This document shows positions 56,980 to 64,000 of a stretch of 64,000 bases of DNA, one piece after another. The stretch covers positions 11,823 to 75,822 of the forward strand of contig FN648563.1 of assembly GCA_000310025.1 (NCBI GenBank). The letters run 5' to 3'. The translations under genes and the position numbers were made by a program. The number at the start of each line of letters is the position of its first letter. Within the stretch, counting starts at the first letter, position 1. Source of the DNA: Ectocarpus siliculosus. Its lineage: Eukaryota; Sar; Phaeophyceae; Ectocarpales; Ectocarpaceae. The notes beneath the pieces are model-generated. The model ran no database searches and had not been told where the DNA came from. It worked only from the letters and a program-made list of their open reading frames with translations.

Positions 56980-57720
56980 GGCGTATCAACAAGCACAAGG
57001 TCTCTTTACACTAAGACAGCCGAGGCCGGCTGTTCTCGGTCGAGGGGCAGGTGGAGCATTACAAGCCGTTGAGGGTATGCTGGACGCAACATGTGTGATT
57101 GACTCTGATTGGAAGACCATGGAATGCATCACAGTCAACGGAGGAGCCGGTGATACGACATTGCTTCGTCAGCCTTTAGAGTCCGACACACGCCACACAA
57201 TCCTCGAGTATAAACCCGAAATCCTCATTGGCAATGCGTGCGCCGTTGAGGATGGTCCAGACGAAGGAGCGAGGACAGGGCGATTTGCAGACAACATTGT
57301 GCAGATTTTCGTGTCGTCCCCCATCCAGATCCTTGTAATGGAGAGTCCAGTAGGCTTTGCAGGGTCAGAGAGATGGAAGAATATCCTTCACCCAGAACTG
57401 CACCTGGCAGGCTGTGAAACGGCGGCAGCGTCTCTGTCAGCGACAGCAGTCGGGATACCCACAACAAAACGGAGAGTGTTTGTGGTAGCAGTCAACAAGA
57501 GCGGGGATCCCAATTTGACAGCTAAACTATCTCAGTGGAAGAAGAATGTGGAGAGAACTGCACTGTCGACACCCACGGTCGATGGCTTTTTGAGAAGACA
57601 GGGATGCTTCTTCTTGAAACGAGTACATCAGAACAAGGAGATATTCTCGTTTGAGGAGCCGGTGGTGACGGATACAAGGGAACACATCATGGGCCGTAAA
57701 CCCCTATCGACAGCTTTTAC
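56980..57720 (+). other. C5-cytosine DNA methyltransferase-like domain within the gypsy Pol region
   Basis: Read in order: a motif-I-like block GRGAGGALQAVEGML followed by CVIDSDWKTMECI, matching the FxGxGG...(D)xD SAM-binding start of C5 methyltransferases; PEILIGNACA at the place of the PPCQ loop; ILVMESPVGF at the place of the ENV block; AVGIPTTKRRVFVVAV, a strong match to the G-(I/V)-PQ-x-R-x-R-VF-x-VA block; then a stretch corresponding to target recognition. Cytosine methyltransferases inside retrotransposons have been reported from other algal and protist lineages. Its position between RNase H and integrase suggests it is made as part of Pol. Whether it was active is not judged. Confidence 0.7.
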
Positions 57721-58429
57721 GGCACACCCCAACGACGCAGGGTCGTTGCAGGAAGCGCAACAGCTATCGTGGGAAGATTAGGTGAAACTAACCACCAACC
57801 GGGACAACTACGAGGTACCACCAACTCTGGGAAGATGTGATATAGCTCGAGTGATGCAAGAGCACACATTAGCGCCAATGCTGAGAGAAGTTCTGAATCT
57901 CCTACGACTGAAAGGAAGGCCGAAGCGTCTAATGGACGGTACAAAGACCGGGGAGACAGATCACAACAAACAAGTAGACGAAGATCTGCTCATCGACTTG
58001 GCCAGCTTGTATCAGGAAGATGCGGCGGTGGCGGTGGTGACTAGGGGAGTTACCGTCGACCGTCACGTCGACCGCACACGTTTTAAGGTGACCCCGGCGG
58101 AGACTCGGAGTGCGGCTCGACGAGCTCGACAGCCGACACTCACTCCATCCACCATAGCGAAGCCAACGACCTCTTCAGAGAAGGAGACCGGGTGCAACAA
58201 CCAGAGAGACGATCAGTGTCGACAGAGAGCTCTTCTACAACACCATCGAGGTCCGACCCAGAAACATCGCAACCACGGTTGGAACGGCCAGACAACGACA
58301 TTCCCCTCTGTCGACGGCATTCCGCACAGTTGGAACAAATGGAGCGTGTCTTGCGCGACGGTGCCCAACTAAAAAGGATCCAACAGGAAGACTTGAGGTT
58401 GACACCCATCCGGGACAATATGGAGAACG

Positions 58430-59660
58430 GCGAAGGAGAGCAAGCTGATTACATCCTGGACGATCAAGGTCTACTTTGGTTTGCGCCGAGAGGGGCGGCA
58501 CATGTTGTAGCCCTACCTCACAAGCTGGTGTCTGCAGTACTGGCCCTGGCACATGGCACCTTTGGACATTCGGGGATAGCTCGCACCACTATCATTGTGG
58601 CGGACAAGTACCACTGGCCATCGCTGAAGAAAGATGTGCGAGACTACGTGTTATCATGTCGATGCCGTATGAGAAAACGACAGTGAAGAAAACAAATTCA
58701 CATTTTACCGGCACGATTCTTGCGTCCATGGGAAGTCTTGGAGATGACTTGCCATGAAGTTGACATCCAACAACGACAACAGGTACTTGCTGGTGATAAT
58801 GGATCGAGCAACCAAGTTCCTCTTCGCTTACCCGCTTCCCACGAAGGAAACTTTGGGAGTCAGCAAGAAATTGTTGGAGCTCATCCTCACCTTCGGACTA
58901 CCCATATCGGTTCGCTGTGATCCGGGGGCAGAAAACACCTCGGCGATCATGGAACACCTGTGCCGGTGGCTCAAAATATCCCTCGACTTTGGACCGACCA
59001 ACCATCCCAGAGGAAAGGGAACAGTCGAGAGGATGGGAGCGGTGCTGCAAGAGATGCTGTCGGAGCTCTGCCAGGCATGGCCGAACAGGTGGGATGAGTA
59101 TGTGGCAGTGGTCGCTTGGGCCCATCGTACGACGCCGGATGAGAGCCTTCCAAACAAAGAGTCAGCATACCACCTGCTCTTTGGACGGGCGCCAAGGACA
59201 TCATTTGATCACATGTCGCCATCACTAGACAACTCGGGCCCAGCATTGCCGCTGGAAAGGACGGTGAAGGAAACGAGAAGGAAGACTGTGGAAGTAATGT
59301 AAGTGCTAAAAGTGAGACAGAAAAATCGGAATAGACACCACAAACTCCAGAACGCGAGGATCAAACGTGCATCACCAGGCACCAAGGCCAAGGTGGGCGA
59401 CAAGGTATTCGTCAAGGAGAGCGCCAGTACACTCTACAGGGATGGTGTCCACCCTAAACTTGCCCATGACCACTTCACAGGACCGTTTCAAGTCGTGCAC
59501 GTCGTGCGAGAGGGGTTGAGCTTCACTGTAGGACTGCATGGACGTCAAATCCGCCAGAGGACGGTGGCAGCCACGGACTTCAAGCCGTTTCATTCTCGAC
59601 CACAAGACATCAGACATCCATTTGAAGATGAGTTTGGTCATTTGTATGGTCGCCGGATTT
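58430..59660 (+). other. Integrase and GPY/F-like region of the gypsy element
   Basis: In order: an HTFGHSG...Y-WP segment typical of the His/Cys zinc-binding domain; a core with LLVIMDRATKFLFAYPL, CDPGAEN and NHPRGKGTVERM that fits the D,D-35-E layout; a Trp-rich WAHRTTPDES...PYxLLFGR block; and HFTGPFQVVHVV, the GPY/F-like module. This order after RNase H confirms Ty3/gypsy. Confidence 0.85.
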
Positions 59661-59882
59661 AGGATTAGCTGAAGACTCCGTCGTCGCGGCACCTCTGTAT
59701 ACTTTGGTGAATAGACCGGTGGTCCAAGGTGCTGGAGGAATAGCGTCCGCATGGGCATGGGAGTATAGGGGGAAGTACTAGGATGGAACCACTCTCCGTG
59801 GATCACCGAAGACACTGCCAGGGACAGTTTCTCGCCTCTGCAACTTGATGTTTTTCATGCCCTGTGGGAAGACTTTCACGGG

Positions 59883-60179
59883 GTGAATATCGCACCACGA
59901 CCCCCGGGACCGCCGTCACGAGGAGAACGCGAAGTAGCAACGCGGACCGAAGCTCTCGCGGAATTTCCCTGTGGAACCATGGTTGGACGGGAGCTCATGG
60001 AGCTCATGGATCAAGAGAACAATACTGTGCTCAGCAGAGGGAAGGTCTGCGATTTCTATGATCCGTATTGGAGAGTGGAGTTCAGCGACGGAGATTGGGA
60101 AGAGCTCAATCGCAGGGAGCTAAGGCGTGGAATGGATCTTGCCACCAGACTCCCACCGCTGACCGCTCAAGAATCGTGA
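59883..60179 (+). other. Tudor/Agenet-like module after the integrase region
   Basis: The frame contains GTMVGRELMELMDQE, GKVCDFYDPYWRVEFSDGDW and EELNRREL. The G-x-V ... Y-x-V-x-(F/Y)-x-DGD-x-E-x-L...EL pattern is that of small Tudor/Agenet-type barrels that bind histone tails. Chromoviruses use a chromodomain in the equivalent place to choose insertion sites, so a similar role is plausible but inferred. Confidence 0.5.
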
Positions 60180-60702
60180 AATCGTACACTGCCTGCCATC
60201 TTCCGTCCTCCATGCGGGAAGCTGGGGGGTGTGTGACGGCAGTGTCATGAATGAGGAGTTCCAAGATCGTCTTCTACAGCGGAAGATCGTCCTGAACAGT
60301 CGGTGATCGTCGGTCAAGATGCAAGATCGTCGTCATAGTCGTCGGTCTGTGGAGACTGTTGGTGGGAAAACGTCTTCAACAGTGGAATATCACCTTCTTC
60401 AGTGGACGATCGCCTTCTTCAGTTCAAGATCGTCATCGTCAAGGAGTCCGGTATACGGCGACCAAAGTACTAACGCCCGTCATTCGGGGTCGATGATTTC
60501 AGCAATGTAACATCGACGTCGAACACACCGGCATCAGTCCTCTCGAGGTTAAAATCCATTTTTTGTGGTTTAACCTGGGGAGGGCGGCATCCTCCCTTTT
60601 CAGATCTATATTCCCGGCGTGGTTTGATCTGAGGAGGGAGAAGCGCACGTTCTGCTACCTCCTTAGCATTTTGTGTTTTTCAACACATGTATGCTGGGGG
60701 GG

Positions 60703-61124
60703 TGTCACGGTAGCATGAACGGGCGCTAAATACTGAGAATCATTCCATTTCACGATGGTTTGAGGAGGGCTAGGGTATACCCCAGGGTGTACCTGAATCA
60801 TTGGCGGAGCCCCTCTAGAGCTCCGCCTCAACACGTGTTTTGGGTGATCGCTCACTGTTAACACGGCCAATCTCGGAAGAGGAACTTTGACCCACATCGC
60901 TAAGCAGCAACCAGTTGTGAGTCAATGCAGGAGATAGTCCCCCCTTGCTAGTCCCTCCTTGATTAGTCCCCCCTTGACTTAAATGGTAAGAGACCATGAA
61001 CCTGACCATGAAATGGATGAACCTGACCATGAAATGGAAGAAACTAATTGAACCCTAGCCAGTGCTTGTTACGCTAACACATGAGTGAGCTACCTTAAGC
61101 AATAGCGTTATAACCACTGTGACA
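60703..61124 (+). repeat. 3' LTR
   Basis: Partner of 50612-51033. It is preceded by GCTGGGGGG, a short purine tract that could be the polypurine primer site, and followed by the second AGAC. Confidence 0.95.
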
Positions 61125-61128
61125 AGAC

Positions 61129-61426
61129 ACAATTGGGGCGGGCGGCCACGCCGGGATGGATGACGGTGAGGGTTTGGGGGGAAGTTAGGAATAAGAAGAA
61201 GGAAGACGACACCTTAGAAGTAGCAAGAAGGGACGGTCCATGGAGACGCAAAGAAGACAGACATGAAGACGTGAAGACGCTCGCGAAGAGCGAGAGGGCA
61301 CAGGAGGGTGAAGGATCACCCCCCGCGCCCCCAGTGGGTGAGGGAGACGTTGGGTTGGTCGTCTGCGAGAACGGACGGCGTGTGCTGCGCGACTACGGTC
61401 GATGCTGTCCATCATTTAGCATGTAG
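61129..61426 (+). CDS. Open frame on the far side of the LTR insertion
   Basis: About 99 codons to TAG at 61424-61426, Arg/Lys/Glu-rich, without a recognised motif. It is in phase with the open frame that reaches the insertion site at 50611, so the LTR element may have split one host frame. Chance phase agreement is one in three. Confidence 0.25.
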
Positions 61427-62590
61427 TACAATAGTTCGGGACCACCTCTCGACAATTCCATTTCGTGGGCAGACTAACACAGATAGCGCCATTTTCTTGC
61501 GAAGCATTTTCTTTTTTGGATTGTCGCATCCTCCTCACTCGCATTTTCTCATTTTTGCCTTTGTCTCTGAGGACAATCCACGTCTTTTTGCCCTCAAGAG
61601 AGGCGGTGGCGAGCGTGCCATAAAGGCCGTACAGCGGACAGCATGTGGTTGTCTACGGTGTGTGTAACAAACATGCACTCTTCAGCTAGGTAGGACGTTT
61701 CTTACTGTACACGCTCCCCCAGCTACCCCTTGTTTCTTACGTTTTGGAGGTATCGCACCATCATGTTTGTTATTGGGGTGTTTCTAATGTTGCCGAGATT
61801 GAGCTGTGTTTTTCCAATTTTTTTCTTATTGTTCTTTACAAGTTGAGCCTCAATTTCTAAACAGAATTTTTCTCAACGGCCGGCGCTATCTGTAGTCAAA
61901 ACCATGAAATAAACTTCGTGTTCAAAGCACTTGTTGTCCCATACAACCAAGACGCGCGTCCCCAATCCACATCCGATCCTTCACTCTGTGCGGCAATAGT
62001 CGATCCATCTACTTATCATTTCGTGCAAGTTTCATCCAAGTTGTGGCGATAGCGACGATCGCAACTTAATGAAGTACATACTACTGTGGAAAGAAGGAAA
62101 AAAAGAAGTACTAGAAGTACATACATACACAGTTGTCTACATACATTACAATATACTTCGAGCACATGGTAAGGAACCGAAAGAAGAGTAACATTTTGTG
62201 TGCATGAACTACAATACTAATCAGTGAAGACTGTTGGATATCTCTGATGGACATTACCAACGAAGGAAGGTCTGGACAAACGCTGTGGACACATGGACAT
62301 ACGGAAAAATAGGAAAAAGAAAAGGAGCCACCAGCTCGGGGCGGGTCGACCTCTGCGCGTGCCGTCCCGATACCTACTCCATACCAAGCACTTGCCTGTG
62401 GACGGCAAAGTGGTCACATATATATATATAAAGTGAGACGAAAACCTGAACAACATTGTAACGGCGGGTGCACAACGGGTTCCAAATTGGTGTGCTGGGC
62501 GCACGACAGCGACCGCAACTCCCTCTGCTTTCCTTGTGATGGATAGGGACACGCACCAGACTACAGCAGTAGAGTGCTCTGTCTCGTGTC
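61427..62590. other. No gene recognised
   Basis: Mostly A/T-rich DNA with short frames. ATGAAATAAACTTC near 61905 contains an AATAAA hexamer that could serve the frame ending at 61426. A (TA)n run lies at 62418-62430. Confidence 0.4.
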
Positions 62591-62674
62591 ATGCGGATAA
62601 TTATTACGCGTAAAAGAAAACGTGCTGTCGTGTACTGCTGTGTGTGCTGTATCAAGCAAGCGTGGTGCCGCTGT

Positions 62675-62965
62675 CGATTCCGCATACACGTGGGTCCAAA
62701 GCTACGCTTAAACCTTATTTGGCTTACAGTAGGTCTGGAAGTACGGCCGACCCGTGCTGCTCGTCTATTCTATGCTGTCAATCAGTTGCGACGTGTGTCG
62801 GCATTTATCTGTGTGTGATTGAACGTGTGTAGTATCTGTTGCTGTGCGTGATCCGTGGTGTGCATACACATGCGTGCTACCAAAGCTGAGCTACCAGTAC
62901 GGCTGACGCGTGCTGCGTGTCTATGCTCCGTGCTGTCAATCATGCGGTTGCGTGTGACTGAACGT
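62675..62965 (+). repeat. Tandem duplication with about 170-bp period
   Basis: CAAAGCT(A/G)...TACGGC(C/T)GAC-CGTGCTGC...CTATGCT...GCTGTCAATCA...GTGTG-CTGAAC occurs at about 62698-62825 and again at about 62880-62965. No coding content is recognised. Confidence 0.6.
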
Positions 62966-63054
62966 CAACTTTCTCCGGTGTCTGGTCCATACTGCTGTGT
63001 AGCCAAAAATAATTGCGAGCTGAGTTTTGTTTTTCCCGCATACTAGAAGCAAGG

Positions 63055-63100
63055 AATATGTCACGGCACGTCGACCATCCTGCAAGTGTATATATATAGG
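63055..63100 (-). repeat. Dispersed repeat, copy 3 (inverted)
   Basis: TGTCACGGCACGTCGACCATCCTGC and TATATATA form the reverse complement of the core at 18836-18900 and 23074-23145. Confidence 0.5.
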
Positions 63101-63803
63101 ATGATTTGATTTGCACTCGGAACTCACACCTTGCATGGCCCGCCTGTCGAGTCGGAGCACAGTTTCTTCCCACTTCTTTGCATCCTGGTGCGCGTCGGAC
63201 TGTTCCTCCTGCCGATCGTAACGATAGAAACGTTTGACAACCGTTGGGTGAGGGGATCGAGGCTGCTTTGCGTAGCAGTGGTGATGGTAGGATGGAAACA
63301 GGCGTGGAATAGATCAATCTCTGTTGAAGTATCCTTGAACAATATTGTCGGGTCGACTATCATACTAAAAACAAACATTTCGCGAAATGTATGCAGGTAG
63401 CAACGCCAGCCGTCACCTGTCGATCAGGAACCCGTGCCCAACCTCTAGCGGACAAGCAGGAGGCCAACAGAAGCAGCCCCAGCGCTAACATCAGGGTCTT
63501 GTCCTTAGGCATGCCTTTTGTGACCCGTTATATAGCAGAATTCGACAGAGTGCCACGCTGCTGGTGCTTAGGTGCCAATCTTCGTATAATATTGGCACGA
63601 AGGACCTGATTGTGAGCCACACGAGATGAGAAACAACAGATAGCGGGCGATTTTTGCAGGTATTCCACGTTCCACCGGAAAGAGGCACGGTCACAACCTA
63701 GACCTTCCACAATATGCTGGAACTAATGGAACTAAATGTAATGTTCAAAGGATTTGTTTTGGATAGAGTCTACATAGCTTCGTAACAAAGACTGCTGTAG
63801 CCT
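63101..63803. other. No gene recognised
   Basis: Overlapping frames up to 125 codons on both strands have no motif, paired splice sites or promoter-like elements that I can support. Confidence 0.4.
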
Positions 63804-63876
63804 GCTGTTGTCTTCACATCTCTCTACTGTGCCCAGTACCGTCACTAGTTCGTACGGATCCAACACACACTCGATG
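63804..63876 (-). repeat. Diverged partial copy of the LINE 3' end family
   Basis: CTGTTGTCTTCACAT ... TCTCTCTAC ... GCCCAGTACC ... GTACGGATCCAACAC follows the same order as 45221-45295 but lacks part of the AAAAACCGTTCCGA phrase. It is the most diverged of the four copies. Confidence 0.5.
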
Positions 63877-64000
63877 TAGACTGCAAGTCGCAGCCTCGCA
63901 GCCGAACGTAGTCTCACGTGTATATGTATCTATGCTCTAGGCTAATATATATTGAGTTATCTATTGAGCCATGAGTCACGCGACATGCCGTACATGAGTA

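Larger units (their letters stand above)
50612..61124 (+). mobile_element. Ty3/gypsy LTR retrotransposon carrying a C5-methyltransferase-like domain
   Basis: The 10.5-kb element has 422-bp LTRs (TGTCACGG...CTGTGACA) at both ends and a 4-bp AGAC target duplication (50608-50611 and 61125-61128). The LTRs differ at about five positions, so insertion was recent. Parts on the plus strand: a 1.7-kb leader; an ORF of unknown function (about 52.7-53.4 kb); a Pro/Gly/Gln-rich gag-like region (about 53.8-54.9 kb); a linker; RT (about 55.6-56.3 kb); RNase H (about 56.3-56.6 kb); a C5-cytosine methyltransferase-like domain (about 57.0-57.7 kb); the integrase zinc-binding region (about 58.4-58.7 kb) and core (about 58.75-59.2 kb); a GPY/F-like module (about 59.4-59.6 kb); and a Tudor/Agenet-like module (about 59.9-60.2 kb). 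RT followed by RNase H and then integrase defines Ty3/gypsy. The copy is broken, with about ten breaks. Confidence 0.9.

Overview
This looks like nuclear DNA of a eukaryote. Reading frames are short and interrupted, the few plausible exons have GT-AG borders, and most recognisable sequence is transposable elements. An orphan exon matching plant/algal ferredoxin-NADP reductase points to a photosynthetic lineage. An alga, perhaps a stramenopile, is my guess, but nothing here proves the clade. No bacterial operon, rRNA, tRNA or CRISPR array was seen. Layout: 1.46-3.83 kb (+) is a multi-exon host-like gene of unknown function ending in an acidic repeat tail. 5.3-8.1 kb (-) is a Ty3/gypsy pol fossil next to low-complexity repeats (8.8-10.1 kb). 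10.17-16.42 kb is a giant palindrome: two about 2.3-kb arms around a 1.2-kb loop, with outer arms built of about 85-bp repeats and a TATA-type promoter in the right arm only. 17.05-18.40 kb is a Tc1/mariner-type element with TA target duplication. 18.4-29.3 kb is a mosaic of dispersed repeats plus a foldback element (25.5-27.0 kb). 29.4-30.9 kb is a copia-like gag fossil carrying a 375-bp MITE. 31.6-33.1 kb (-) is a PIF/Harbinger transposase remnant. 35.3-36.4 and 40.6-41.6 kb are copies of one 1-kb block. 37.8-38.4 kb (-) is an OTU-type cysteine protease exon, with a second C-terminal remnant at 42.13-42.25 kb. 42.57-42.72 kb (-) is the orphan FNR exon. 45.2-49.65 kb (-) is an RTE-clade LINE. 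50.61-61.12 kb is a Ty3/gypsy element with about 99% identical LTRs and a 4-bp target duplication. 61.1-64.0 kb holds more dispersed and tandem repeats.

The most unusual item is the 10.5-kb Ty3/gypsy element. Between its RNase H and integrase regions lies a segment with the motif order of a C5-cytosine DNA methyltransferase, and a Tudor/Agenet-like module follows integrase. It is broken, with about ten breaks, but its LTRs show it arrived recently. Other notable points are the palindrome whose left arm lost 440 bp, including the promoter, at a CGCC microhomology; a canonical A AAA AAC slippery heptamer exactly where the LINE's first ORF overlaps the endonuclease frame; the amplified OTU sequence; and the lone FNR exon.

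All domain names come from motifs read by eye. No database search was run.
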